NCBI GenBank assembly: GCA_946965045.2
Contig: OX337230.1
Span: forward strand, 2,418,001 to 2,482,000
DNA length: 64,000 nt
From: Epithemia pelagica
Taxonomy: Eukaryota > Bacillariophyta > Bacillariophyceae > Surirellales > Surirellaceae
Direction of reading: 5' to 3'
The number at the start of each line of letters is the position of its first letter. Within the stretch, counting starts at the first letter, position 1. Below the pieces are notes generated by a model. The model saw only the letters and a list, made by a program, of their open reading frames with translations, was not told the origin of the DNA and ran no database searches. Below are positions 22,201 to 33,772 of this stretch, in pieces. The translations under genes were made by a program, and so were the position numbers.

Positions 22201-24868
22201 TCTTGAGGCTCTCTCCGGACGCCCACCCGACATTACTCATCTCTTGTTCTTTCCTTTCTGGGATGAGGTTTACTACCGTGTCGACCCCACTGAACCCAAT
22301 TCTGGTTCATATCCATCTTCTTCTGATGAGAAACTTGGCCACTGGGTTGGTTTTGCTCACAACGTTGGTGATTCTTTTACTTGGAAGATTCTCACCCAGG
22401 ATAACCAGATAATCTACCGTTCTACCGTTCGCCGTGTTGAATCCACTACACCTAACCTACGTGTGGATCGACCTTCAGGGGAGGATTTGTCTGAGAAGGA
22501 TGACAATGATAAGCAAGCTGACACTGTCTTCATTCGCAGTGATAGTGAAGATCCATCCAAACCAATGCCCACGATCGATTTTGACGACATGATAGGACGC
22601 ACATTCCTATGCGACACAGAAGAAAATGGGGAGCGACACCGTGCACGTGTCATCAAACGAGTCATTGATCTTAATGAAGAAGCAACAAAACAGGAAGAAC
22701 GTGTCAAGTACATCTACCGAAAGACAAATTCTGATGTTGATGAGATGATATCCTATAATCAACTCATGGAGTATATCGAACGAGATAACCAAGCTCAAAC
22801 CTCTGGAGATAATCTTTTCAGGTTCAGGGACGTCATTGCCCATCAAGGCCCACTGAACACAACTGATCCAGATTACAAGGGGAGCAAATATAATTTGCTT
22901 GTTGATTGGGAAACTGGGGAGACTACCTATGAACCTTTATCACTCATCGCCAATGATGATCCGATCACTGTAGCAATTTATGGAAAGAAACATGGTTTAC
23001 TCAACAAACCTGGATGGAAGCATTTGAAACGTTATGTCAAAACAAGCAAACGTCTCATTCGAGCAGCCAAACAGTCAAGGATTAAACAAGTTCACCATTC
23101 CGTCAAGTATAAGTTTGGATTCCAAGTACCACGCAATTATGAGGAAGCTGTCGCTCTTGATAAACAACATGGCAACACAAAGTGGCAGGATGCAACAGAA
23201 TTAGAATTGTCACAGATCCAGTCCTACAAGACATTCAAGGATTTTGGGAAAGCCATCTTCATTAAAGGGAAAGTATCCAATGCACCTGAAGGATATCATA
23301 AGATACGTGTACATCTTGTCTTTGACGTAAAACATGATGGACGACATAAAGCAAGACTTGTCGCAGATGGACATCTCACAAAAGAACCTGTTGAGACAAT
23401 CTATTCAGGTGTTGTTTCCATTCGCAACCTCCGCATTGCCTTATTCCTGGGTACTTTGAATGACTTGGAAATATGGGGAGCAGATATTGGAAACGCATAT
23501 CTGGAAGCCTTGACAGGGGAGAAAATCTTCATTGTCGCAGGACCTGAATTCAAGGAATTAGAAGGTCACATCCTGATTATATACAAGGCACTTTATGGAT
23601 TGAAGTCATCAGGCGCACGCTGGCATGATGTCTTATTCAATGTTTTGACAGACATGGGATTTTCACCAAGCAAAGCAGATCCGGATATCTGGATGAGGAA
23701 AGCACCTGGAGAAGACTGTTACGAATACATTGCCGTATACGTTGATGACTTAGCCATTATTTCTACTGATCCTGGGAATATCTGCAAGATCCTGAAGGAG
23801 AAATACAACTTCAAACTCAAAGGAGATGGACCTATTGATTTCCACTTGGGATGTTGCTACACCAAGGATTCTGATGGAACATTAGTAGCAGATCCAAGAC
23901 GCTACATTGGTAAGATGATGGACACTTTCGAACGAATCTTCAAGGAGAAACCCAAGAAAGCCAAAACACCTCTTATTGGTGGAGACCATCCTGAATTGGA
24001 TGATTCTGAGCTCCTTGATGAAGAAGGCACTAGCCATTTCCAAACTCTGATTGGACAACTCCAATGGGTGATCACTATTGGTCGTTTTGACGTCTTCACC
24101 GCTACAATGACGCTATCACGCTTTCGTGCTGCTCGGAGGAAAGGACATCTTGATAGAGCCAAGCGTATCTATGGATACCTTGCACATCTCCCAGAAGGCG
24201 CAATCAGATTTAGGATTGGAGAGCCTGATTATTCAAGTCTTCCTACCCAAGAATTTGATTGGACTCGCACTGTCTATTCGAATGCAAGTGAACGTATTCC
24301 TGAAGACTGCCCAACACCTCTTGGCCGCTATGTTACCACAACTCATTATGTTGATGCCAATCTCATGCATGACATAGTCACTGGTAAATCTGTCACTGCT
24401 GTTCTACATTTGCTGAACGACACACCTATTGACTGGTACAGCAAGAGACAGAGCACGGTGGAAACTGCTACCTATGGATCCGAGTTTGTGGCTGCAAGGA
24501 CAGCAAAAGATCAGATTACAGAATTACGACATTCTCTCCGCTACCTTGGAGTACCTATCCGAGAGCGAAGTTACATGTACGGAGATAACAGATCTGTTGT
24601 GCTCAATGCAACCGTTCCTCATTCCATACTATCCAAGAGACACCATCTTCTGTCATACCACCGAGTTTGTGAAGCCATCGCAGCAAAGTATGTTGCATTC
24701 TACTGGAAAGATGGAAAGACCAACCCTGCCGATATCCTTAGCAAACATTGGGATTTCGTATCTATTTGGCCCATGCTCAAGCCATTATTGTTTTGGAAAG
24801 GAGAAGTTCAAGACCTCAACAAATCCAATGATGACAAGGCTGAAACGACGAGTTGTGGGGAGTGTTAG
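19212..24868 (+). CDS. CoDi gag-pol polyprotein (one frameshift, one in-frame stop)
   Basis: Starts ATG 19,212 (MDPQSPKTPTTPKGEDNQ). The gag frame shifts by one base at about 19,480-19,505 into the long pol frame (LLAYWAIYKTNEIQ). The protease motif is LIDCGANGGLAG (about 20,937), a DCGA type. Integrase shows FATDSVF, ISDGGSS and NKAENRYQ, the D-D-E set, but a TAG at 21,818-21,820 interrupts right after the first Asp region; the same frame continues SISTNKDLCDF. Reverse transcriptase has FDVKHDGRHKARLVADGH and YVDDLAII, and RNase H has YGDNRSVV and PADILSKHW. No CCHC knuckle is visible in gag. Without readthrough the element would not make full pol. Confidence 0.9.
24854..24862 (+). promoter_or_regulatory. 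Polypurine tract of the 8.35-kb CoDi element
   Basis: TGTGGGGAG lies immediately before the 3' LTR, the position where plus-strand DNA synthesis is primed in LTR retrotransposons. Confidence 0.8.
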
Positions 24869-25646
24869 AATTCTCACCGTCGATGGTGGTTAGATTCTAC
24901 ATCTCATCGATTCCCCATGTCACATAGCCTCGTGCTATCGCATCATGCCATCTAGCTTCGAGCTATGTTCCCTAGCTTCGTGCTATATCGACCTATATTT
25001 CTTTGCAAATCATGAAAAGTGAGAATAGATTGACGAACTCACTCTCAAGACTAAACTGGGTCGTGCGGTATTACAACGGACGTAAATTTGGCCGTTGCTC
25101 GGACATTATACTTACGCCCTAAGCGTACGCGCCCGAAATCATCGAGCGCGCCCAAGCGACATCCGAGCGCTGTTGGCATCTATCCGACCCAACGGTCTAA
25201 GTATCCCAAGCACAACACACGATCACGCGAGACCATATTTCCATTCCCACAATCTCCAAATTGTCAACAAGCTGCGCGCCATGAAAACAACTATGCCAAT
25301 CCAAAGCAAGAGCTGTTGACCCTGTATATGTTATCCGTCCACACATACATGTCATATACATCACATGAATCGACTCCAACTATTCCAAACCTGTTGCCGC
25401 CAAGACCCTATGACACATGACCCTTGGCAGGACCGAACATTTCACGTAGACCTATCGTAGTAATCAACACACAATCTAACAATATCACCATTTATCACAT
25501 CCTCTTTTGTGTCCCGACTATCCTTTTGATAGACTACGACTTGCTTTCCTCTCTTACCCGTGGAGAGGTTTGTATCGGTTGGTGACTACCTGATTGTCTG
25601 CTCTAACGAGCATTGATGTCCCTACGATTCAGAAAGAATTGTAACA
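24863..25646 (+). repeat. 3' LTR of the 8.35-kb CoDi element
   Basis: 784 bp and the same length as the 5' LTR, with six substitutions seen by eye (for example TTCTTTGC versus TTCTTCGC, GAGAATAG versus GAGAAAAG). Followed by the TTTCT target duplication. Confidence 0.93.
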
Positions 25647-25651
25647 TTTCT

Positions 25652-27924
25652 AAGGCATCCAAAGTCAGAAATCCGAACCAAATCCCAAATCCCAAGATTA
25701 GATGATGGATCAAAGAGCTAGGAACTTCTAGGAACAAGCGCATAAATCTGAAATCAGGATGACGGATGACATGTTGAATTTGGCGAAAAAGATATAGGAA
25801 TGACTCTACTCGTAGATTATTGATTATTGATCGATTACGGTGATGAGTGATGACTATGGACATGAAAAATGAAAAATGAAAATGTCTTGGGATGGTTCAA
25901 GCTATTTAGTCTACCTGCTACTTGCTACTGCTACGCCTGCTACTGTTAACTGCTATGTACAAGAATGGGAACAGATTCAAGAGTCAAGAGTCAATATGGA
26001 GGAGCTTTGTCCAGCGTTCAGCGTCGACATGGTCCAGCTCTGAACGTACATCGCTGGACCACCTCAATTAGGGAGCTCAGGTGGATTTTTAGATCACTGA
26101 TCCACTTAGCTTACTCGAACACGATCCACTCCAGCGCTGGAGAATGTCAAGCATGTCAGGCGTGATTCTGGGTAATCAAGAATCAAGCTCTCGCTTCTCG
26201 CTTGTACGAGTGTAAGTGGTAAGTGTAGAAGTCCAAGGTAAGGTCCAAAGGGTAGGAGTACGAGTACCAGTATAAACTACAAATGGGAGAAATAAGAGTA
26301 GTAATAATAACATTCTAATTAATATTCGTATTATAAAAGAACCGAAAACACAGAGAAATAATAAATAATAACATCGCAAGTATTGTCAATAAATTAATAG
26401 GTCAAAAGATGATGACAATAAGACTTATGACGATACCAAATAACTCCAAATAGCATTTTTATTGCATCTTTCCTGGTACTTCTTCGATCATCACTGCGGC
26501 TCGTGATGACTGATGACTGATGATGTATCATCCCAAAAGTTTATAGGACAGCACGTCCACCGTGTAGAACTAGTACATAAGCCACGTATGTAGGGTGTAG
26601 TACTAGGTATAAGTAGGAAAGAAAAGAAGGAATCTTAGTCTTATTCCCGTAATGTGGAGAGGGCAGAGACGAGAGGTTGTGCTGCCCTTGCCTCTTGTGA
26701 CTTGGCATGAAGAATGAAAAATGAAGACCTCGTCTCCTAGAGACAAGGGTGCTTGCCTTTGTCATCTCATTATTAGGGACGACACCAGGGCTCTGAGTGT
26801 CCAACTGTGTTTGTCGTCTGGGCGAGAGCAGTATAGTGCTGTCAACAGTGGCAGCAGGCATCATAATAGGTTATCATTGGTTTTGTTTTGTTGTCTTGTC
26901 TGGTCGTCTTTTGTAGTTGTGTTGTTGCTCCTCTTTGGCATCAATCAATTGCTGGATTGTTGCATTTGGACAAGGAGTTGTTGATTGTTGCATTGGTTCT
27001 CTGGAGTGTTTCTGGCTCATCCACCATGTAGTTGATTGTTGTTTTCGTCTTCATGAGGTTGTTGTTTTGGCGCTGGTGGGAAAGCTGGGGAAACAAGCCT
27101 GAAGAGCCAAGGGCACATTGCATCTCTTTTTCTCAATGCTGCTGCAGTTGATTGTTGTTTTGGACATTGTCTTGTACGTTCGGTGGAGTTGATTGTTGCG
27201 CTCGTTGTCATTGTCGCTACCATTGTCTCGTATGGGGAGTTGATGTTTTTGCTTAAAGAAGAAGCTTCCATCGACCAACATCCATCATGGTAGTCCATTG
27301 GGATCCATTTGATTGTCTTGGTGGTTCCTTCTCTGCGGTTGTTGCAATTGGTGGTTGGGTCAGAACATTCCAGTTGATTGCCGCATGTCATTGTCGTGGC
27401 TCCATGAATCGTAATGCCAGCAGTAACCATCCCCTCTCTCTTCCACTTGATGGCCAGCATCTCGTCCTCATTGAACTCTCCTCTGCACTAGCATCTTGAT
27501 GTAAGCGAAGGCTTTTCCAAAAGCACCTGTGGGTCCTTGTCGTTGCGGTTTCTCGTCCTATGACAAGTACTCCCTCATGGGTACGTCCAGTGAAGCGTGA
27601 TGCGAGGGTTTGTGAAATTCCCTTTTGCTACATACAGCGCTATCGTGAACCGGACAAGTGTCCACCAAACAATTGAGTAAAAGTGGTCACTTCTTGTGCT
27701 CGTAGGCTATGGTACAGCGATCCTGTGCTGTGGCGCTAGGTTAGGTACTGATCATCAATATTTCTAGGACTTCTGTCCGGTAATTTTTTCCGATATCCTA
27801 AAGTTTGTCCTATAAATTAGGGCTAATGTGAATTTTTGTCTATTGCATATTATATATTATACGAATATGAATATGACTTTCTCTTTTCTCTTGGTTCTTC
27901 TTTCCATTTTCCATAAGTCAATTA
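25652..27924. other. Intergenic, low-complexity, no gene
   Basis: Contains a perfect palindrome CTCCAGCGCTGGAG near 26,130, an AT-rich part (26,270-26,420), a GATGACTGATGACTGATGATG simple repeat near 26,505-26,527, and a segment (26,940-27,400) in which GTTGATTGTTG recurs about five times. The same motif in reverse complement fills 61.8-62.9 kb. No coding frame with protein-like composition. A strong pyrimidine tract (27,880-27,915) precedes the retroelement frame and could be a splice acceptor region. Confidence 0.5.
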
Positions 27925-30097
27925 TTGATAGACGGCAACTACCCGACTCGTCTAGTTGCGCCTGCCACCAACTTCACCGCCGGTTTCCCCAAAATTGGGT
28001 ACTTGGGAATCAAGAACCTCTTCAAAGAGTACGAGATCGACTACGGCCTCCGCAACAAAGTCCAAGCTTCGGATCTCAAAGAGAAACTAGAAGCCATGTC
28101 ATTCGACTCGTCCAACGCGACAATCGTCTCAGTGGACGCAGAAGCAATGTATCCTTCAATCAAGTTTCAATTGATCTACGACGCAGTCCTATACTACGCG
28201 GACGCCCTCCCCCCCCCCCCCCCCCGAAACACACCGCACAATCAACCTCTGTCTAGATCTCATTTTCTTCGGCATGACGAACACCCTCATTGCCTTCCAA
28301 GATGAGTACTATCTCTACGATGGAGACTTGAAACCGGCCGAACGCGGGCTCACCATCGGGGGATACGAATCAGCATGGCTGGCCGATCTCGTAATGTCCT
28401 ACCTCCTTGAAGCAACCTACGACTCGCTCTTCGATCCGATGCACTTTTTCGGAATGTACCGAGACGACGGCCTAGCCGTCTTCAAAGGCAAACTGTCAAC
28501 GAAAGAAATCAAGGACTGGTTAGAATCCTTCCAAACCGACGTCAACAAAATCGCAGGTAACAACTTCTTAAAGTTTACAGCTGTGATTTGGGACCCATTC
28601 TCAGAACACGACACCTCCACAATCGACAACAACAACATCTCCATCGCACAATCAAACACATTCCCTTTCCTGGACATGGAAATGTACTGGGGCGACAACA
28701 AAGTCCTCAAGTACAAGGTCCACGTCAAGAAGAATCAACAACTAAAGTATTTGAACAAAGGAAGTTCTCATACTCCAGGCTGTTGTAAAGCAATCCCCAG
28801 TGGAGTTATCAAGAGATTGACAAAACTCACCACAGTCGACAATGAGAACGCTGACAAGGTACTGGCGGAAATCTACCCAGTCCACTTTGACGCTCTAACC
28901 AAAGCAAACCTAATCAAACAAGAATCCATCCCGACCCTTGGAATGTCAAACAAGCAAATGGAAAAAGAGAAGAACGACACCGCCTCGCAAGCCCTAAAGA
29001 AACGCAGGGAACGCGATCGCAAACGAGCAGTCTATTTCAAAATAGGGTACTCAGACTTTTGGCGCAAACCAATACACAAAATCATCAAAGAGATCAAAGG
29101 GAAATTCTCATCCCTGGCTTGGCTGAGGGTATCTATGTCATACCACAGATTCAACAATGTCCGGGAACTGTTCCAAGGCGACCTAAACGCCAAACTCGCC
29201 GACGGACTAAGATCCCTCGATTTCAAAGATCTCGATTGCAACTGTCGCAACAAAGAGGCCTGCCCCTATGGAGGCCGTTGCAGACGCTCTATCGTTGTGT
29301 ACAAAGCCACCTGTCTCCAATCTGGCAAACAATATATCGGAAATACGCAACAACACGTCAAGAAGCGCCTCCAGCAGCACGTCCAAGACGTGAAAGCGCT
29401 AGTATTACACGACAAACAATCTGACTCGTTTGCCAGCCATTTCGCTTGCTTCGTCCCACGCGACATACCAAGAAAGGAGATGATGAAGAACCACGTCAAG
29501 CTCAAGGTAGAAATTCTTTGGCAGGGAAAACCTTTGTCCACCGTCAAAACTTTCGGCACCCGCTCTTGCAAACTCTGCGCAAAAGAAAGGCTCGAGATTT
29601 TAAAGTTCACCAGGAAATCTCCAAAGATGGCCATCAACAAATGCAACGAGGTCTATGGCACCTGTCGCCATAAACCTAGATTCCACCGGTTTCCTAAAAG
29701 CAACAACAATGCCAGCACTGATGAGTCGGTTGACGACGAAAGGGTCGTCATCTGCCGCCCGGTGTCAACCACATCCGTGGACTCCAAATCGTCGATTTTC
29801 ACTTGGGAATCAACCTCCCCCTCCAACGCATCCGCCGCCGACAATGTTTCAAATGATGAATCAGACACGGGCACGGACATGAGGGGAGACAGTATTCTAA
29901 ACGAGGTCCCCCAAATGTCTTATCACGAACGAAGAAGCTGTGGCCTCCAAGCCAGATTCACTTTCAGCACTCCAAAGGATACCCCTCCAGTCGTGGTATT
30001 CAAAGAAGGTGAACTAGAGGAGCTACCGCTGGTTTCAGCCCGGTCTACCACTGATGAAGCTGACTACGGCGACCAGGTGCGAGTGGAGATAGATTAG
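27925..30097 (+). mobile_element. Penelope-like retroelement (reverse transcriptase + GIY-YIG endonuclease), 5'-truncated or spliced, with a homopolymer frameshift
   Basis: The RT begins RLVAPATNFTAGFPKIGYLG at about 27,945, with motif A ATIVSVDAEAMYPSIK (about 28,120-28,165). A run of 17 C at 28,209-28,225 shifts the frame by one; downstream the text resumes THRTINLCLDLIFFGMTNTL and runs open to 30,097. The catalytic motif is HFFGMYRDDGLAVFKG (about 28,445-28,490), that is YRDD rather than YxDD with Val or Ile. A Cys cluster CNCRNKEACPYGGRC then leads into a GIY-YIG nuclease (VVYKATCLQSGKQYIGNTQQ, about 29,290-29,350), the order known from Penelope-like elements. The tail is Ser-rich and acidic. 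The protein's N-terminal part is absent upstream of 27,925. No terminal repeats were found. Confidence 0.85.
28274..30097 (+). CDS. RT/GIY-YIG protein, main open frame after the C-run
   Basis: 607 codons, with ATG at 28,274 internal to the RT domain. It carries RT motifs from LIFFGMTNTLIAF onward: ESAWLADLVMSYLLEAT, the YRDDG catalytic core (about residues 60-65), NTFPFLDMEMYW and the thumb. A long Lys/Arg-rich linker, the Cys cluster (about 320-337) and the GIY-YIG nuclease (about 341-430) follow, then an acidic Ser-rich C-terminus. The RT finger region with motif A is in the other frame upstream of the C-run, so this frame alone would give an inactive RT. If the run is really 16 C (or its length is misread), one protein of about 720 aa results. 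Confidence 0.8.
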   Translation: MTNTLIAFQDEYYLYDGDLKPAERGLTIGGYESAWLADLVMSYLLEATYDSLFDPMHFFGMYRDDGLAVFKGKLSTKEIKDWLESFQTDVNKIAGNNFLKFTAVIWDPFSEHDTSTIDNNNISIAQSNTFPFLDMEMYWGDNKVLKYKVHVKKNQQLKYLNKGSSHTPGCCKAIPSGVIKRLTKLTTVDNENADKVLAEIYPVHFDALTKANLIKQESIPTLGMSNKQMEKEKNDTASQALKKRRERDRKRAVYFKIGYSDFWRKPIHKIIKEIKGKFSSLAWLRVSMSYHRFNNVRELFQGDLNAKLADGLRSLDFKDLDCNCRNKEACPYGGRCRRSIVVYKATCLQSGKQYIGNTQQHVKKRLQQHVQDVKALVLHDKQSDSFASHFACFVPRDIPRKEMMKNHVKLKVEILWQGKPLSTVKTFGTRSCKLCAKERLEILKFTRKSPKMAINKCNEVYGTCRHKPRFHRFPKSNNNASTDESVDDERVVICRPVSTTSVDSKSSIFTWESTSPSNASAADNVSNDESDTGTDMRGDSILNEVPQMSYHERRSCGLQARFTFSTPKDTPPVVVFKEGELEELPLVSARSTTDEADYGDQVRVEID

Positions 30098-30831
30098 GCC
30101 GGCCGACGACCAGCCAGCCCGCGCGTCAGCGAGCGAGAAGTAGAACACTTCCCAGTCTTAGACCGAAATTCCTAAAATAGTCTTCACACTCTTTGCTGTT
30201 TCTATTCTCTGAATTGATATCAATGGTGAATCTTCCATCTTCTAGATTCGCATTTAGCCTCTAGCAAAGACAAGAAGCGCGACTGCGAGTAAGCGAATTT
30301 TGAGCGAGTAGCTAACCCCATGATGGGCATTCACTGTCTTTTAGTTTTCGCCCTTTTATCCATGTCGTCTTTTGGTTTATCAGACCCATCCATGACTCTA
30401 TCAGAGCTTTACCCAAACCCATGGCCTGGGATATCTAAATCATTCGCTCTGAGAATGACTGCCCAAGGTCAGATATCTGTTCCCCCTTCCTCAAATCACA
30501 TATCTCACCTACAACGGGCTTCGAGAATGAGGGATGAGATGTGCGGTCAGCTTTTGCACGGCGCACATCGGGCAATGGTGGACGCACCACTCATCTTGCT
30601 GTTGAAAGGTGCACGCCACATGGACACTTGTTTCATTTATCAATGAAGTGCACCGTGAGAGCACCATACAAGCTCGACTCCGGTTCTACGTTTTTGCTGA
30701 CTCGCAGGTTCACAAAGTGATATGGGACGTGTGTCTTCGCGTCACGGTGTCGGTTGAATACGTCCCTCTAAACTAAAAGAAAGAACCATGGTGGTCATTC
30801 CTCCTAGTCCTCTCGATATTCTTAATGCCTA
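30098..30831. other. 3' flank of the Penelope-like element, no gene
   Basis: Begins with a GC-rich stretch (GGCCGGCCGACGACC), possibly the element's 3' untranslated region. No open frame of note, no terminal repeat identified. Confidence 0.45.
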
Positions 30832-32560
30832 GTACATGGATGTTATCCTCCAGATCAAGGACCAAGTTGCCCATGATGCATTGAATGCACAAGGCTCTCG
30901 TTTGATCAGTGACTTCGAAGTGCTTAGTGAAGACGATATTGCTGAAATATGCACTTACGCCTGAAAACCAGGTGGGATGATTCCTAATCCCAACCCTCTT
31001 GGACCACCTCTGATTGCCAACCCTGGTGTCCTCATGGGTCATCTAGCGCAGAAGAGGCTCAAGAAGTGCTACTACATCACAATGGTCACACTGTTTATCA
31101 TGAAGCTCTCCATACAAATAACCTCGGAGATGCATTCCAGTCTCACCTTTGTGTGAAAGTCAACCAGATCTTAGAAAGCCTCTACTATGATTGGGCCAAG
31201 AGGAACTTTACATACGAGTGATTAATTTGAATCGTTACAATGCTTTTATGGACCTTGAGTCTACTGGTGAAAGGAAGGTCCAAATTTTCATGACGCGCAT
31301 TGCTGATTCACGTCTTGAAAGTGCCAAGAATCAGATGTTTGCGACCCCTGCGTTGAAGGCTATGTTTGAAACTCCTTGGAACTTTCTAGCAGAAGGTTTG
31401 TTGGACAACAAAGTGTCCTTAAGTGCTTCAAATTGCAAGCAACCACACATTTCCACTGTGCAAACAATGTCAAAGGGACAAGGGAAAAAATGGGAATAAC
31501 AAAACAGTGGAGTAGAGTAAGGACATTTACACCAGGTTTTATAAGCCAAATGAGTGGGCCAAACTGTCTTGCGAGAAATGACAATGAGTACACAATACTC
31601 GTGAAAGCTCAGAACTGGCCCCCAGATGGAATACAGGTCTAACATCTGCACAATGAACATTCCAGGCAACAATGCAACTGGGAGTGCGTGAGTTCACTCC
31701 TCTTGGTGGATCTAAACGACTCAAGCATATGACATTTCAACTTCAACACTGATGGCTGAGAGCTGACGTCTCTACTGACGCCTGATTCCACGGATTTTGG
31801 ATGGGTGGCTGTACTTCATAATGATGCAAAAGAGAAGTGATGCACCATCGACATTTCCACCACTGTTTGACAAGGACCAAAGACTGTTGAACGAGTGCTG
31901 GAAATTGACAGAGAAACTGGAACTGACTATTGGAGGAAGGCATTACAACTATCAATGTCCAAGATCTTGCCATATCGTGTTTGATGTCAAAATGGACTTC
32001 ACATGTAACAATACCAGATATGTTGCCGGGGGACAGAAGACAAGCAAAGTTTGTCAAGAGAGTGTTTGGCTCGGGTTTCTTATGGTAGCACTCAAAGGCC
32101 TCGACGTCTTGATCACTGATATTGCTAGAGCATACCTCAATTCCCCATGCCTGCCATGCCTGGAGAAAGTATACACCAGTTGAGGACTGGAGTTTGGTCT
32201 TGAATACAAAGGACACGTTGACAAAATCACAAGGGCACTATATGGACTGCAAACAAGTGCATATGCATGGTGGGAACTGTTATCGACAACGCTCTTTCGA
32301 CCCCGATGTCATCTATATTCGACCACCAGCTAGTACAAAGCCTGGTGATAGCATGCGCTACTATGAAATGTTGTTTGTCTACACAGATGATATCCTTTTT
32401 GTTTCCCATAAACCAAAGGGAACTCTTGCAATGTTTGATCATCACTATCTACTCAAGCCCGATTCTATTGGGGTGCCAGAGATTTATTTGGGGGATCAGA
32501 TCAAGCAGTTTGACATTTACAATGACTCAAGTCAAAGATGCTGGGCTCTGAGTGCATGCG
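30832..32560 (+). pseudogene. Decayed CoDi/Copia copy (gag and part of reverse transcriptase)
   Basis: Broken frames still match CoDi proteins in order. The gag start reads FEVLSEDDIAEICT then KPGGMIPNPNP (about 30,915-31,010), matching DLDDDGVINLCKAVRRPGG in the element at 45-46 kb. ERKVQIFMTRIADSRLESAKN follows at about 31,270, and FYKPNEWAKLSCEK at about 31,535. After a jump over integrase, RT appears as CHIVFDVKMDFT, ITRALYGLQTSAYAWW and YTDDILFVSHK (about 31,970-32,410). Many stops and frameshifts, no LTRs found, and a large internal deletion; this is an old fossil. Confidence 0.8.
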
Positions 32561-33548
32561 CAGTCGTTGGAATAGAAAAGGAACAAATGTGCGTGACTCA
32601 TGCAGTCTTATTCCCAAATTGGACTTCTTGCGGTCGTTTTTTTGAACATTTGAACGAACCTATGCAGCCGTAAAAGCAGAAATGGGAACAAAAATGGAAC
32701 AAAATATCGTCCTGCATGATGGTTTTGGCCCGCCAATGCCAGTGGCTTGCATGTAGCAGTTTGAATTCACGCCCGTCAGCCTGTCACGTTGTTGACGCAT
32801 GCGCAATGGTACAATACTAATGTATATTCAGTATTCAGATTGTACGTAAGACCAGCCTTGTCTCGTGACTCATGTGCCAAGACTCGTTTGCTCGAACTTT
32901 CTGCTAGAAAAAACTGAGCACAGATTCGAAAAATCTATGCCAAAGAAAGAGGAATAACTCAGATTTAAATTCGTTCCAGGTTTGTTCCGCGCGTTGCAGA
33001 GCCATTTTCATGGAATAGCACAGATTTGCCGAGTTGTTCCTGTTTTATTCCAATGACTGTGCATGCCCTTAGAATAGACTGTGTCCATCTGTTGTGTTGT
33101 CCTGCTAATTGGCTCCATGACACGATCTTTGCATCTCGATAACAGCCACCACAGCATCCATCTTTCCACTTACCACTCCGCCTTTGTTCTCAACTGGTCC
33201 TACCACACACTACCCCTCTTCCAAGCTTTCCACCTCGCCCTCACTGCTTTTAATGTCCTAGACGACAACATGCTGAACAGTGACATTGAAAACTCTCCTG
33301 AAACCACACCCAATGACAACACTGAATGACTTGTGCTTGACTTCCCATTCAACATCCAATGCCAGCTCACCCTCAAATCATGCCTTACAATCTCCTCCCA
33401 CAATTGGCTCAGGAAACACCAAACACCATTCTCCCCTCGCTTCCTCCTTCTGCCCTATCACCCCTCGTGAGCAAAGCAGTCTACAATCCTTGTCACTTTC
33501 ATCCGCTGTTCCATCTACCACCAAACCACCTCTGCAACGTCGCTCTTA
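32561..33548. other. Intergenic, no gene
   Basis: AT- and CA-rich sequence between two retroelement fossils. No frame with recognisable protein similarity. From about 33,080 the plus strand becomes C/T/A-rich, which keeps frames open on one strand without codon structure. Confidence 0.4.
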
Positions 33549-33772
33549 AACAAAAACTCCGACTCCCTATCTTCGACGCAAGCACTGACAACATTCCCTG
33601 CCTGTGCAACAAGCATCAGCCATTAGACCATTAATGGTGACCACCTAGTATTCACATGGCGCACAAAGGTCCCTATAACTCATGCTTCCAGCAATACAAT
33701 TCGAGATGCCTTATACAATATCCTTCAAGAATTGGCAGACCACTCATAACCCACCATCTGAACAAAAAATGT
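33549..33772 (+). pseudogene. Decayed retroelement remnant (C-terminal zinc-ribbon-like region of a non-LTR-type RT protein)
   Basis: One frame reads LKQKLRLPIFDASTDNIPCL then CNKHQPLDH; after a stop and a one-base shift it reads GDHLVFTWRTKVPITHASSN and TIRDALYNILQELADH. The order CxCxxH...D..GDH...W/C...H...RDAL is a recurring C-terminal signature of many non-LTR-type RT proteins in algae (family knowledge, from memory of the motif only). No RT core was identified upstream, so the assignment rests on this short stretch. Confidence 0.4.

Larger units (their letters stand above)
17295..25646 (+). mobile_element. CoDi-type Ty1/Copia LTR retrotransposon, complete (8352 bp)
   Basis: Bounded by two 784-bp direct LTRs that start TGTTAG and end TAACA, flanked by the 5-bp duplication TTTCT (17,290-17,294 and 25,647-25,651). 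Between them lie an extra 5' open frame, gag-pol, and a purine tract TGTGGGGAG directly before the 3' LTR. Pol order is protease, integrase, reverse transcriptase, RNase H, the Copia order. The two LTRs differ at six positions by my reading, so the insertion is fairly recent. It is damaged by one frameshift in gag and one in-frame TAG in integrase. Confidence 0.95.
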
